64,000 nt of DNA from Pacificimonas sp036351775 (lineage in GTDB: Bacteria; Pseudomonadota; Alphaproteobacteria; Sphingomonadales; Sphingomonadaceae): assembly GCA_036351775.1 (NCBI GenBank), contig JAZBPX010000064.1, positions 186,001-250,000 on the forward strand, read 5' to 3'. This document shows, piece by piece, positions 48,770 to 58,227 of the stretch (positions are counted from its first letter, which is position 1; each line of letters starts with the position of its first letter). The notes below the pieces were generated by a model. That model made no database searches and was not told the DNA's origin. It saw only the letters and a program-made list of their open reading frames with translations. The position numbers and the translations under genes are program-made.

Positions 48770-49963
48770 GTGAAGATCCTCCACGTTCTCGATCATTCGC
48801 TGCCGCTCCACAGCGGCTATTCCTTCCGTACGCGCGCGCTGATCGAGGGACAGAAGCGTCTGGGCTGGGATCCGGTGCTCGTCACCTCTCCGCGCCACAG
48901 CAGGAACGGGCCGAACCCTGAGGTCGCGGGCGGCCTGACCTTTCACCGCTCCGGAAAGGCCCTGCCGATCCCGCTACTCGGCGAGATCCGCGCGACATCG
49001 AAGGTCGTGAAGCGCCTGATCGCCGAGGAGCAGCCCGACCTCGTCCATTGTCACTCACCCGTCCTGACAGCGCTCGGCGCGCGCGGGCCGACCCGCAGTG
49101 CCGGCCTGCCGCTGGTTTATGAAATCCGCGCCTTCTGGGAGGATGCCGCCGTTGGCAATGGCACGGGCACCGAGGGCGACTTCAAGTTTCGCATGACGAA
49201 GACGATGGAAACGCAGCTCTGCCGTGACGCCGATGCCGTGGGCGCCATCTGCCAGGGGCTCCTTGACGACCTGAAAACGCGCGGGATCGATGAGGACAAG
49301 CTGTTCGCCATCCCGAACGCGGTCAGCCTGGACGAGTTCGGCGAACCGGAAGCCCCCGACCCGGACCTCGCCCGGTCGCTCGGGCTCGACGGCAAGGTTG
49401 TCATCGGCTTCCTCGGCTCCTTCTATGATTATGAGGGGCTCGACCACCTGATCGCCGCCCTGCCCGCCATCCTCGCCGAGGAACCGGATGCACGGCTGCT
49501 GCTGGTCGGCGGCGGGCCGCGCGAGGACGCGCTGAAGGCGCAGGCGGCGGACCTTGGCCTGGCGGACCGGATCGTGTTCACGGGCCGCGTGCCGCACGAT
49601 CAGGTCGCGCGCTACTATGCACTCGTCGACATCCTCGCCTATCCGCGAAAGCCCATGCGGCTGACCGAACTGGTGACGCCGCTGAAACCGCTGGAGGCGA
49701 TGGCGCAGGAGAAGCTGGTCGTGGCGAGTGACGTGGGCGGCCACAGGGAGCTGATCGAGGACGGCGTTACCGGCACGCTGTTCAAGGCCGGCGATCCGTC
49801 AGCGGCGGCGACGGCGATCCTCGGCCTTCTGAACCAGCGTGAGGACTGGCCTGCCCGTATCAGGACCGCGAAGGCTTGGGTAGCGGAAAACCGGACATGG
49901 GATCGCTCAGTCGCAAACTATATCCCGGTCTACGAGCGGCTGGTAAAGCCAAACCGTGCCTGA
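48770..49963 (+). CDS. Glycosyltransferase, exosortase A system-associated
   Basis: A 397-residue GT4-family enzyme with GTG start. The N-terminus KILHVLDHSLPLHSGYSFRT and the YEIRAFWEDAAVGNGTGTEG block are characteristic of the exosortase-A-associated glycosyltransferase family; the donor-binding part has GFLGSFYDYEGLDHLI and the loop LTELVTPLKPLEAMAQEKLVV with the conserved Glu. It acts in building the exopolysaccharide linked to PEP-CTERM protein sorting. No exosortase gene is in the window. Confidence 0.9.
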   Translation: MKILHVLDHSLPLHSGYSFRTRALIEGQKRLGWDPVLVTSPRHSRNGPNPEVAGGLTFHRSGKALPIPLLGEIRATSKVVKRLIAEEQPDLVHCHSPVLTALGARGPTRSAGLPLVYEIRAFWEDAAVGNGTGTEGDFKFRMTKTMETQLCRDADAVGAICQGLLDDLKTRGIDEDKLFAIPNAVSLDEFGEPEAPDPDLARSLGLDGKVVIGFLGSFYDYEGLDHLIAALPAILAEEPDARLLLVGGGPREDALKAQAADLGLADRIVFTGRVPHDQVARYYALVDILAYPRKPMRLTELVTPLKPLEAMAQEKLVVASDVGGHRELIEDGVTGTLFKAGDPSAAATAILGLLNQREDWPARIRTAKAWVAENRTWDRSVANYIPVYERLVKPNRA

Positions 49964-49966
49964 GAG

Positions 49967-51409
49967 TTACGACTGAAACTTGCCTTCGCGTATGAAGCAG
50001 TTCTCGCCGCGGTCCTTTACGAAGTCGCAAAGCGCCCGCGCATCGTCGGCAGTGTCAAACCGGCCCACCGACAGGCGGTGATAGACCGTTCCGTCGAGCG
50101 TCACCTTGCTACGCTTCGGCGTATAATCCGACAGCTCCGCCGTGCGCGATTTCAGGCCCCGCCAGTTGGCCTTCAGCGTGGTTGCATCGTGATAGCTGCC
50201 GAGCTGCACCACCCAGTTCCCGTCGCCGCTCTTTGGCAGCGCGGGCGCTTCAGGGGCGGTGTCTCGGGCCAGGTCGCCGATACCGAGATCGAGCTTCGGC
50301 GCACGGGGCGCAACGGTCAGCGCATTCGCCTTGACCAGACGCGGCGCGGCCACGGGGACTGGCAAAATGACGGCTTCCGGTGCGCGCTCGGCCAGCGCCG
50401 GCTCAGATGTTGCGGGTGTCTCGGCCTCAGCCGCGCCCTCATCGGTAGCGACGAGGACGGGCTGCGGCGTCGCAGGGACAACGGTCGGCGCGGCGCCGGC
50501 GACGAGCCCGCGCGGTTCGGGTTGCGGCGCGGCTGGCTGCGGCGACGCGAGCTGGGTCGGCGCGGGCACGATAACCGGCTCAACATAGGCCAGTGCCACC
50601 GGACGCCCGGCATCTGCCGCGACCGGCGCGATGTCGAGGATGGTCGCCATGCGCCACGCCGCGTCCTCGCTGGCCATCAGGGCGGCCCACTCGGCGACGC
50701 GCTGTTCGATGGCTTCGGCGTCGAGGTCGATGGCCGCCGTCAGGCGCGCCTCGCCCCAGCGGCCCGCCAGAGCCTGCGCCAGAGCCAGATTCTGGCGGGT
50801 GCGCGCGGTGGACTGGCCAGACCGGACGGCCCCCTCCAGCAGCGCGAGCCCGTGCGCCTCCTCGCCGAGAAGGACATAGGCGAGGCCGACATCGCCCGCC
50901 CGCGCCGACTCGGGATTTGCGGCATCGAGATAGGCGCGTGCGGCACCCTCATCGCCGTTCGCAAGCGCCGCCAGCGCCGCGCCGACCTGATAGACGGCGT
51001 GGCCGGGTTTCATGACCAGGAGGTCTTCATAGGCATCCCGTGCCGAGGCAAAGCGCCCTGCTGCGAAATAGGCCTGCGCCAGGGTGCGGCGCGGCGCGGC
51101 TGCGCCCGGGTTCGCCGCAATCGCCGCCTCCGCCAGCCGGATCGCCTGTACCGTGTCGCCAGCAAGCCGCTCTGATTCCGCGCGGGCCGCCTGTTCGGAG
51201 ACACCGCCAGCCCCGGACGACCGCGCAGCGGCCGCGCGCTGCTCGGTCATCTGGCGAAACAGCGCGGTCGTGACGGGGGCATCGGCCAGCGCCGCGCGCG
51301 CCGAAACGGACGCGGCGGCCGCGCCCGGCGCCTGGTGCGCGCAGCCGGACAGCATGGCGGCGGATGCGATGATAGTGGTGGCGGCGAGCTTGGCCCCAAG
51401 ACTCGGCAT
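49967..51409 (-). CDS. TPR-SPOR lipoprotein
   Basis: A 480-residue envelope protein. It has a lipoprotein signal (AMLSGC), TPR-like repeats (about 70-250), an Ala/Pro-rich linker of about 110 residues, and a C-terminal SPOR domain starting at NWVVQLGSYHDATT (about 400-476). SPOR domains bind denuded glycan strands at the division septum. It is the last gene of a row with a ParA ATPase and a ribbon-helix-helix protein, suggesting cell-pole or septum positioning; that is inference. Confidence 0.85.
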   Translation of the reverse strand: MPSLGAKLAATTIIASAAMLSGCAHQAPGAAAASVSARAALADAPVTTALFRQMTEQRAAAARSSGAGGVSEQAARAESERLAGDTVQAIRLAEAAIAANPGAAAPRRTLAQAYFAAGRFASARDAYEDLLVMKPGHAVYQVGAALAALANGDEGAARAYLDAANPESARAGDVGLAYVLLGEEAHGLALLEGAVRSGQSTARTRQNLALAQALAGRWGEARLTAAIDLDAEAIEQRVAEWAALMASEDAAWRMATILDIAPVAADAGRPVALAYVEPVIVPAPTQLASPQPAAPQPEPRGLVAGAAPTVVPATPQPVLVATDEGAAEAETPATSEPALAERAPEAVILPVPVAAPRLVKANALTVAPRAPKLDLGIGDLARDTAPEAPALPKSGDGNWVVQLGSYHDATTLKANWRGLKSRTAELSDYTPKRSKVTLDGTVYHRLSVGRFDTADDARALCDFVKDRGENCFIREGKFQS

Positions 51410-51449
51410 GGCTGTTTCCCTCAGGTTGAACTCAGGCGGACGGCGCGAC

Positions 51450-52157
51450 TCATTCGGGCAGGTCCGGATGATGCTTGGCGAGATATTCGGTCAGCGCGGC
51501 GGTCACGACCTTCTGCGCGCTGGTATGCTTGAACGCGCAGGCAAGCCGCAGCTTCAGGTGCAGCGCCTTGTCCAGGCGCAGCGTGAACGCGGCCTTTGCC
51601 TTCGACCCCGGTGCAGCGCGGGTCTTGACGGTCCTGACCGGCGCGGGTGCGGGTTCGGGCACCTGCGCGGCGGGGTCCTGAAGTGGCCTGGCGTCGCGTT
51701 CCTCTGTGAGTTCGGGTGCCGGTTCGGCAAAGCTGTCCTGCGTCGATTCCGCTTCCAGCCTCGCTAGGAACGCTTCCTGCTCCGCCTCGTCTTCAGGCGC
51801 GAGCGCTGCAGGCACCGGCGCTGCCGCCGTCTCGCCGTCACCGGCGAGCGATTCGGCAAGCGCGCGGTGCTGGTCGCCGACCGGGCTGCCACCGCCCTCG
51901 TCATGCTCGTCGGCCTCGCGCACGGGCGCCGTCACGATGCTGGTCAGGTCCGCGCCCTCATCGGGCAGCAGCGATTCCTGCTGTTCCTTGGTCAGCATGT
52001 CGCCGCCGAGGTCGTTCCAGCCGCAATCGTCGTCCGCCGCGCTCTCGTCGCCCTCGTCGAAGCGGTAGGCCTGCGGACGCATGGCGGGTTTCGCGCCGCC
52101 CTTGCGCGCCAGCAGCCGCCCGCTCAGCGAGCCGAAGGATTTGGATTGAGTCATCAT
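51450..52157 (-). CDS. Disordered protein with C-terminal ribbon-helix-helix-like domain
   Basis: A 235-residue protein with GGAGAG ribosome site. The first 180 residues are acidic, Ala/Glu/Pro-rich and likely disordered, except for a basic N-terminus (SLSGRLLARKGGAK). The last 50 residues (AAFTLRLDKALHLKLRLACA and onward) follow the strand-helix-helix layout of RHH DNA-binding proteins such as ParG or MetJ types. It lies 21 bases after the ParA-like gene, as expected for a ParA partner, but could bind another surface than DNA. Confidence 0.7.
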   Translation of the reverse strand: MMTQSKSFGSLSGRLLARKGGAKPAMRPQAYRFDEGDESAADDDCGWNDLGGDMLTKEQQESLLPDEGADLTSIVTAPVREADEHDEGGGSPVGDQHRALAESLAGDGETAAAPVPAALAPEDEAEQEAFLARLEAESTQDSFAEPAPELTEERDARPLQDPAAQVPEPAPAPVRTVKTRAAPGSKAKAAFTLRLDKALHLKLRLACAFKHTSAQKVVTAALTEYLAKHHPDLPE

Positions 52158-52178
52158 GCTCTCCGCACCCCCCGCTTT

Positions 52179-52901
52179 CTAAAAGGCTGCCTTGCGGCCG
52201 AATCCGCCCGCCGCGCGCGGACGGATGGCCGGACTGGCGACGGGCGCGGCGCCGGGCGCGTTGAAGACCGTGCGGCGGAAATTCCGCTCAAGCCGGTCGG
52301 CGACGTAGGTCCACAGCTGCTCGATCTCGCCCGCGCTCTTGCACTTGGGATCGACCTCCATGACCGTCCGTCCGTCGATCATCGAGGCGGCATAGTCGGT
52401 GCGGTGGTGCAGCATCACGGGCGCCAGCGTGCCGTGCTGCGACAGCGCGACAGCCGCCTCATAGGTAATCTTGGCTTTCGGCGTCGCCGCATTGATGACG
52501 AAGATCAGCGGCTTCCCGGCCCGCTCGCACAGGTCGACGGTGGCCCCGGCGGCGCGCAGGTCATGCGGGCTCGGCCGGGTCGGAATAACGACCAGTTCGG
52601 CAACCGACAGCACGCTCTGGATCGCCACCGTGATGGCGGGCGGCGTGTCTATAACGGCGAGCTTGAACCCCTGCTGGCGCAGCGCCTCCAGGTCCGTGGC
52701 CAGCCGCGCGACGGTCGTCTGTGCAAAGGCCGGCGCTTCGTCCTCGCGCTCGTTCCACCAGTCGGCGAGAGACCCCTGCGGATCGATGTCGATCAGGACG
52801 ACGGGGCCTGCCCCGGCCCGCTCCGCCTGAACCGCGAGATGGCCGGACAGGGTCGTTTTCCCCGATCCGCCCTTCTGAGAGGCAATTGCCAGTACCCGCA
52901 T
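52179..52901 (-). CDS. ParA/MinD-family ATPase
   Basis: A 240-residue deviant-Walker ATPase. The loop SQKGGSGKTTLSGHL (about 8-22) has the signature lysine; IDIDPQGSLADWW and VIDTPPA supply the other ATP contacts. The C-terminal 25 residues form a Pro/Arg/Gly-rich basic tail. With the RHH-like protein and SPOR lipoprotein downstream, and not with a ParB or a plasmid replicon, it is more probably a protein-positioning ATPase than a plasmid partition protein. Confidence 0.88.
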   Translation of the reverse strand: MRVLAIASQKGGSGKTTLSGHLAVQAERAGAGPVVLIDIDPQGSLADWWNEREDEAPAFAQTTVARLATDLEALRQQGFKLAVIDTPPAITVAIQSVLSVAELVVIPTRPSPHDLRAAGATVDLCERAGKPLIFVINAATPKAKITYEAAVALSQHGTLAPVMLHHRTDYAASMIDGRTVMEVDPKCKSAGEIEQLWTYVADRLERNFRRTVFNAPGAAPVASPAIRPRAAGGFGRKAAF

Positions 52902-53030
52902 GGATAACCCCGAAACTGATGGCCCGATAAAATGCTTGCGTGGCTTTTGCGGGACGCAGGCCTAATTTTCCGTAAAGGTGGATTTTGTTAGGGGCGCTCG
53001 ACGCCGGAAATCGGAACAATGGGCAGAAGC

Positions 53031-54017
53031 ATGATTCGCAAAGGTTTGATTGCGCTGGCGATGGGCGCGCTGCTGGCCGTGCCGGCGCGCGCCGACGTGG
53101 CGGACGGCGTCGCGGAATGGCGCGCGGGGAACTACCGGGAGGCGGTGATGCTGTGGCTCCCCGCCGCCGCGCGCGGGAACAGCCATGCCCTCTTCAACCT
53201 CGGCCTTGCCTACCGGCAGGGGCGCGGGGTGCCGCGCGACCTCGACCGGGCCGAGGACTTTTTCAAGCGCGCCGCGGAAAAGGGGCATGCCCCCGCGCGC
53301 ACCTATCTTGGCATTTTCCACGTGCGCCGGAACGAGGTCGCGCGCGCCGTCGAGCTGTGGCAGCAATCGGCGCAGGAGGGGGATGCCCATGCCCGGTACA
53401 TGCTCGGCATCCGCCACTTCAGCGGCCGCGGCGTGCCCGTCGATCGCCCCCGCGCCTATGGCTACATGCTGCTGGCGGACAATGCCGGCCTGACGCAGGC
53501 GCGGAGGCCGCTGCGCCGGATGGAGGCCGCGCTCAGCGAGCAGGAAAAGGCGGACGGCCGCATGCTGGCCGAGCAGCTGTCCGGCGCGCCGCTGGTGACG
53601 CTTGCCGATGCGGGCGCGGAGGCATCGCCCGCCGAACGCGCCGCCGCGAGCGTCGAGCAGGAACGCGCGGAGGCTGCCGTCGCCGCCGTCCGGACGGTCA
53701 ATGTGCCGCCGCCGGGACAGTCGGTCGAAACCGTCCGCGCCAATACCGGCGACGACGCGCCCGTGCTGGCGTCGGAGGCGGTCGCCTTCCGCGTCCAGCT
53801 TGGAGCTTATGGCAGCCGCGCGGCGGCCGAAACCGGCTGGGCGCAGATCCAGTCCGCCAATGCCGCGCTGTTCGACAGCACGACGCCCGTCTTCCGCACC
53901 TTCGAGAGCGGGGTGCGGCTGCGGGTCGGCGATTTCGCGCAGCGCGCGGCCGCCTCGGCCTATTGCGAACAGATCAAGGCGGCGGGGCAGGCCTGCTTCG
54001 TCGCGGCGGAGGACTAG
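53031..54017 (+). CDS. Sel1-repeat SPOR-domain protein
   Basis: A 328-residue exported protein divergent from the ParA gene; ATG 53031 starts a clean signal peptide (ending VPARA), though ATG 53019 is possible. Four Sel1-type repeats follow (about 35-175; ALFNLGLAYRQGRGVPRDLD and similar), then a linker and a C-terminal SPOR domain beginning AFRVQLGAYGSRAAAE (about 250-326). It resembles the lipoprotein at 49967 in design, and both probably act at septal peptidoglycan. Confidence 0.85.
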   Translation: MIRKGLIALAMGALLAVPARADVADGVAEWRAGNYREAVMLWLPAAARGNSHALFNLGLAYRQGRGVPRDLDRAEDFFKRAAEKGHAPARTYLGIFHVRRNEVARAVELWQQSAQEGDAHARYMLGIRHFSGRGVPVDRPRAYGYMLLADNAGLTQARRPLRRMEAALSEQEKADGRMLAEQLSGAPLVTLADAGAEASPAERAAASVEQERAEAAVAAVRTVNVPPPGQSVETVRANTGDDAPVLASEAVAFRVQLGAYGSRAAAETGWAQIQSANAALFDSTTPVFRTFESGVRLRVGDFAQRAAASAYCEQIKAAGQACFVAAED

Positions 54018-54139
54018 GGTTCGGACCCTTCGGTTCGGGCCGGATGTTAAGACCCCGTTTGCCCTGATCCTGCACCAATTCTTTGCCGGTTCGTCCCTAG
54101 ACGCTGGGTTATCCCCGCCCTGCAAATGGACGCACGCCA

Positions 54140-54451
54140 ATGACCACGCCCGTTTTCCTGCCCCAAAGCGGGCCGCCGCTCTGTATCCTTGCGGCGGCGG
54201 GGGAGCGCTGGACGGCCCGGATGCGCGGCCTGTCGGCGGTGGGCGCGCTGATCGAGACAAACGGCAGGCCGCCGCTCGGCGCGCTGGCGGCGCTCGCTCA
54301 TCCCGGTGCAGGCGGCATCATCGGCCGGGTCCAGGGCCACCGCCCAGACGGGGTCGCCCTCGCCTTCGACGTGACGGACCAGTCGAGCGCCTTCGCGCTT
54401 GCCGTCAATGCCAGCGACATGGGCGCGGCCGCCAGGTCGGCGCGCAACTGA
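54140..54451 (+). CDS. Small PilZ-like protein (103 aa)
   Basis: The product begins with a short polar stretch and shows RMRGLSAVGALIETNGRPPL and GRVQGHRPDGVALAFDV, which resemble in layout the strands of PilZ c-di-GMP-binding domains; however, the RxxxR motif is not clearly placed, so ligand binding is doubtful. No neighbour suggests a job; serB converges on it with 4 bases between. Confidence 0.55.
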   Translation: MTTPVFLPQSGPPLCILAAAGERWTARMRGLSAVGALIETNGRPPLGALAALAHPGAGGIIGRVQGHRPDGVALAFDVTDQSSAFALAVNASDMGAAARSARN

Positions 54452-54455
54452 TCCC

Positions 54456-55325
54456 CTAGGCCGGGTCCCGCCAGCGCTCCGGCGCGATGCCGAGCGCAAA
54501 CAGAAGGCTCGTCAGGTCGCCGTTCCTGATCCGCGCATCGGCGGCCTCAGCCAGCTTCGGCTTCGCATGATAGGCAACGCCTAGGCCCGCAGCCTCGACC
54601 ATCATGAGGTCATTCGACCCATCACCGATGGCAACGGCCTGCGACGGATCGGCACCGAGCGCCCGCGCTTCGGATACCAGAAGCGCCCGCTTCGCGGCGG
54701 CATCGACCACCGGGCTTTCCACATCGCCGGTCAGCAGGTCCTCCGCGACCGTCAACCGGTTCGCCAGTACGAGGTCGAAACCGAGCCGCGATCCGATGAC
54801 GTCGGCGAACCGGTGAAACCCGCCGGACACGAGGCACGTGCGAATGCCTTCCGCCTTCAGCGTCGCGATCAGCGTCGCCGCGCCGGGTGTCATCTCGATG
54901 CGGGTGCTGACGCACTCCCGGATGGCACCGACGGGCAGGCCCTTCAGCTTCGCGACGCGGCCGCGGAGCGCCGCCTCGAAATCCAGTTCGCCGCGCATTG
55001 CGGCTTCGGTGACCGCGGCGATCTCTGCCTTCTTGCCCGCGAAGGACGCCAGTTCGTCGATGCATTCCTGCTGGATCATGGTGGAATCCATGTCGGCAAC
55101 GAACAGCCTTCGCGCCCGTGCCGCCACCGGCTGCACGAACACATCTGCATGCGGCAGCGCGGCCTCCATCCGGTCGCGGAGGCCCGCATGGCCCCTTGGC
55201 GCGAACAGGTCCGCCGCCCGGGTCTCTGCGAGCCAGACGCTCTCGTCCGCGCCGCAGATTTCGCTGGCCGCGGCCAGATCGTCCGCCGATAGATGCGGTG
55301 TGCCGACAAGGGTAACGACGAACAA
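54456..55325 (-). CDS. serB: Phosphoserine phosphatase
   Basis: A 289-residue HAD-family enzyme for the last step of serine synthesis. The catalytic DxDST block is FVADMDSTMIQQECIDELA (about 83-101), with the later SGGFHRF and GDGSNDLMMVEAAG blocks. The N-terminal 75 residues correspond to the ACT-like domain of SerB. The start codon is TTG at 55325, preceded by GGAGAG; it abuts the miaA ATG, which is read the other way. Confidence 0.93.
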   Translation of the reverse strand: MFVVTLVGTPHLSADDLAAASEICGADESVWLAETRAADLFAPRGHAGLRDRMEAALPHADVFVQPVAARARRLFVADMDSTMIQQECIDELASFAGKKAEIAAVTEAAMRGELDFEAALRGRVAKLKGLPVGAIRECVSTRIEMTPGAATLIATLKAEGIRTCLVSGGFHRFADVIGSRLGFDLVLANRLTVAEDLLTGDVESPVVDAAAKRALLVSEARALGADPSQAVAIGDGSNDLMMVEAAGLGVAYHAKPKLAEAADARIRNGDLTSLLFALGIAPERWRDPA

Positions 55326-56189
55326 ATGATCTCTCCAAAACCGCGTGTCGCGGTCATTGCAGGCCCAACGGCGAGCGGCAAGTCGGCCGCCGCGCTTTCA
55401 CTGGCAAGGGCGGAGGGCGGTACGGTCATCAATGCCGACGCCAGCCAGGTTTATGCCGACCTCCGCATTCTCAGCGCGCGGCCGACCGAGGCGGAGATGG
55501 AAGGCGTGCCGCACCGGCTCTACGGCGCTATCGACGGCGCGCGGGCGTGCACGGCAGCGGCCTGGTCGGCGCTGGCGAAGGCAGACGTCGGCGCAGCGCT
55601 CAGCGAGGGCCGCCTGCCCATCCTGTGCGGCGGCACGGGGCTTTACCTGAACACGCTTCTCCTCGGCATCGCTCCGGTCCCCGACATCGATCCGGGCGTT
55701 CGCGCGGCGGTCCGCGCGCTGGACACCGCCAGCCTTGCAGACGCCCTTGCAAAGGAAGACCCGGTCATGGCCGCCTGCCTTCGCCCCACCGACACCCAGC
55801 GCCTCGCCCGCGCGCTGGAAGTGCGGCGCAGCACCGGGCGCTCGCTGGCGGACTGGCAGGCCGAACGGACGGGCGGCATCGCCGAGAATTACGCCGTTGA
55901 CTTTCAGGTCATCGACCGGCCCCGCGCCGAACTGTACGAACGCTGCGATCGCCGCTTCGCCGCGATGCTCAGGGCGGGGGCACTGGCGGAGGTCGAGGCG
56001 CTGCTCGCGCGCGGCCTCGATCCTGATCTCCCCGTCATGAAGGCCATCGGCGTGCCGCCCCTTGCGGCTCACCTGCGCGGCGACATCGGTCTGGAAGAGG
56101 CCGCGGAGATCGCCCGCCGCGACACCCGACGCTACGCCAAACGCCAGCAGACCTGGTTCCGGACGCAGAGCCCGCGCTTTACCGCCTAG
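55326..56189 (+). CDS. miaA: tRNA dimethylallyltransferase
   Basis: A 287-residue enzyme that adds a dimethylallyl group to A37 of tRNAs reading UNN codons. The P-loop AGPTASGKSAAAL (about 11-23), the substrate motif INADASQVYADLRILSARPT and ILCGGTGLYLNTLL are typical. It is a little shorter than E. coli MiaA (316). The start at 55326 lies directly next to the TTG of serB, so its control region must lie within serB. Confidence 0.95.
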   Translation: MISPKPRVAVIAGPTASGKSAAALSLARAEGGTVINADASQVYADLRILSARPTEAEMEGVPHRLYGAIDGARACTAAAWSALAKADVGAALSEGRLPILCGGTGLYLNTLLLGIAPVPDIDPGVRAAVRALDTASLADALAKEDPVMAACLRPTDTQRLARALEVRRSTGRSLADWQAERTGGIAENYAVDFQVIDRPRAELYERCDRRFAAMLRAGALAEVEALLARGLDPDLPVMKAIGVPPLAAHLRGDIGLEEAAEIARRDTRRYAKRQQTWFRTQSPRFTA

Positions 56190-56199
56190 AATTCGGACC

Positions 56200-58182
56200 C
56201 TAGCTGTCGATCGCCCGCCGCACCGCCCGCGCCAGCTGGTCCACCGTATAGGGCTTCCGCAAAAGGTCCGCCGGCGGGTCGAGCGTTGCCGCGTCCACGC
56301 CCACCGCCTGCGTGTAACCGCTGGTGTAAAGCAGTTTGATCCCGGGCCGCTCCGCCCGCACCGCGCGCGCCAGTTCATCGCCCGACTGGTCCGGCATGAC
56401 GATATCGGTGAACAGAAGTGTCTCATCGCCGCCCGCCGACAGCCGCGCCAGCGCCTCCGCGCCCGATTCCGCCTCCTCGACCCGGTAGCCGAGGTCGCGA
56501 AGAACGTCGGTCGTCAGCAGGCGAAGCTGCTCCTGATCCTCGACGACCAGAACTGCCTCTCCGGGCTTTGCGGTGGGCAGCTCGTCCTGATCGGGGCTGG
56601 CCAGCATCCCCGCCACATCCTCGCGCTGCTCGCCTTCCGGCAGCAGGATGCGGATCGTCGTCCCCTCTCCGGGCGCGGACTCGATGTCGATGGAGCCGCC
56701 CGACTGGATGACGAAGCCCTGCACCTGGCTAAGACCCAGCCCGGTCCCTTTCCCCACCGGTTTTGTCGTGAAGAACGGTTCGTAGACCTTTGCCAACACC
56801 TCCTCCGGCATCCCCTCGCCCGTGTCGGCGATCTCGATCACCGCATATTGCCCCGGGAACAGGGTCTGGCCGTGCATTTCGGTTTCGTCCGCCAATGTCT
56901 CTGCCGACGTCGAGATCGACAGGGTCCCGCCCTTCGGCATGGCATCGCGCGCATTCGCGCCGAGGTTCAGGATGACATTCTCCAGCTCGGCGGCATCGAC
57001 GAACACGTCCGGCACGTCCTCGCCCAGCGCGAAGTCCAGCCGCACCGTTTCGGTAAGCGTCCGGCGCAGGAAGTCCTCCATGTCCGTCACCAGCGCGTTC
57101 ACATCGGTCACCGCCGGTTTCAGCGACTGCTGGCGCGAAAAGGCGAGCAGGCGCGAAGTCAGGGTCGCGGCCCGGTCCGCCCCCTCCAGCGCATTGTCAA
57201 TGAGGCGCAGCACCTTCGGCTCGGCATCGATGCGCCGCTTCAGGAGGTCCAGATTGCCGATCACCACCGACAGCATATTGTTGAAATCATGCGCGATCCC
57301 GCCGGTCAGCTGGCCAACTGCCTCCAGCCGCTGCGCCTGCCGCAGCCGGGTCTCTGCGCTCTCCCGCGAGTCCGCCTCCGCGATCAGGCGTTCGTTCGCG
57401 CGCGTCAGGGCGGCCGTGCGATCGGCCACCGCCCGCTCCAGCTGTTCGTTTTCCAGCTCGATCATCTCCTCGCGCATCGCGGCGCGGTAGGTGCGGGCGA
57501 GCAGCAGCGCGATCAGCACCACCGCCAGGATCGCCGAGGCCAGTAGCGCAATCCCGAACTGCGCCAGGCGGGAGATGGAGGCCGCCGAGTCCTCCGCCGA
57601 GCCCAGCGCGGCGCGTCGGCGCGCCTCGACCTGCGCCGCCTCCGCCTCCTGAAGCTCCACGATCAGGTTGCCGATCTGCTCCATCAGGCGGCGGCCATAG
57701 CCGCTGGAGATATAGGCGCGCGCTTCGTCCACGCGCCCCTCGTCGATGGTCGTGATGACCTCCTCCATCTCATCGAGCTTGAGGTTCGAGATCGTCCGCA
57801 GGGAAATGATCTTCGGCGACAGCCCCTCATCGTCCGCGACCAGCGCCGCCAGCCGGTCCAGCCGCGCGCCGACCTCGGAGACGTTCTGGTTGTACGGATC
57901 GAGGAAAACCGGGTTCAGCGTCAGCGCATAGCCGCGCTGCCCGCGCTCGGCGTCCTGCAAGGCGTCGTAGAGTGCCGATGCGGCCAGCAGCGTATCGTTC
58001 GACTGCTCGTAAAGCTGGCCGGCCCGCAGGCGCGCATCCTCATCGCCGACCGCCTGGTTCAGCGCCGCTGCGCTCAGGGCGCCGATCCCGACCAGCGCGG
58101 CCACCAATGCAAACAGCGCGGCCACCCACAGATGCAACCGCTGCGGCCCTGTCTGTCTCCTGTCGTCCATTTCCGCTACCAT
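56200..58182 (-). CDS. CHASE3 hybrid histidine kinase with C-terminal receiver
   Basis: A 660-residue membrane kinase. A membrane helix (about 13-35), a CHASE3 periplasmic domain (about 40-180, with ERGQRGYALTLNP), a second helix (about 205-225) and a coiled stretch precede HisKA with TGGIAHDFNNMLSVV (phospho-acceptor His), HATPase_c with ANARDAMP and GKGTGLGLS, and a receiver with LLFTDIVMPDQSGDE (Asp). The frame opens at 58236; ATG 58182 or 58170 is the better start. The phosphorelay partner is not in the neighbourhood. Confidence 0.92.
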   Translation of the reverse strand: MVAEMDDRRQTGPQRLHLWVAALFALVAALVGIGALSAAALNQAVGDEDARLRAGQLYEQSNDTLLAASALYDALQDAERGQRGYALTLNPVFLDPYNQNVSEVGARLDRLAALVADDEGLSPKIISLRTISNLKLDEMEEVITTIDEGRVDEARAYISSGYGRRLMEQIGNLIVELQEAEAAQVEARRRAALGSAEDSAASISRLAQFGIALLASAILAVVLIALLLARTYRAAMREEMIELENEQLERAVADRTAALTRANERLIAEADSRESAETRLRQAQRLEAVGQLTGGIAHDFNNMLSVVIGNLDLLKRRIDAEPKVLRLIDNALEGADRAATLTSRLLAFSRQQSLKPAVTDVNALVTDMEDFLRRTLTETVRLDFALGEDVPDVFVDAAELENVILNLGANARDAMPKGGTLSISTSAETLADETEMHGQTLFPGQYAVIEIADTGEGMPEEVLAKVYEPFFTTKPVGKGTGLGLSQVQGFVIQSGGSIDIESAPGEGTTIRILLPEGEQREDVAGMLASPDQDELPTAKPGEAVLVVEDQEQLRLLTTDVLRDLGYRVEEAESGAEALARLSAGGDETLLFTDIVMPDQSGDELARAVRAERPGIKLLYTSGYTQAVGVDAATLDPPADLLRKPYTVDQLARAVRRAIDS

Positions 58183-58227
58183 AGGGAGAAATCCCGGCAC
58201 GTCATCAATCGTTGCGTGTGAACGGTA

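Noticed and set aside
52179..52901. ParA gene as sign of a plasmid or integrated element
   Set aside because: No ParB, replication initiator, parS-like repeats or integrase nearby; neighbours are chromosomal SPOR-type genes.
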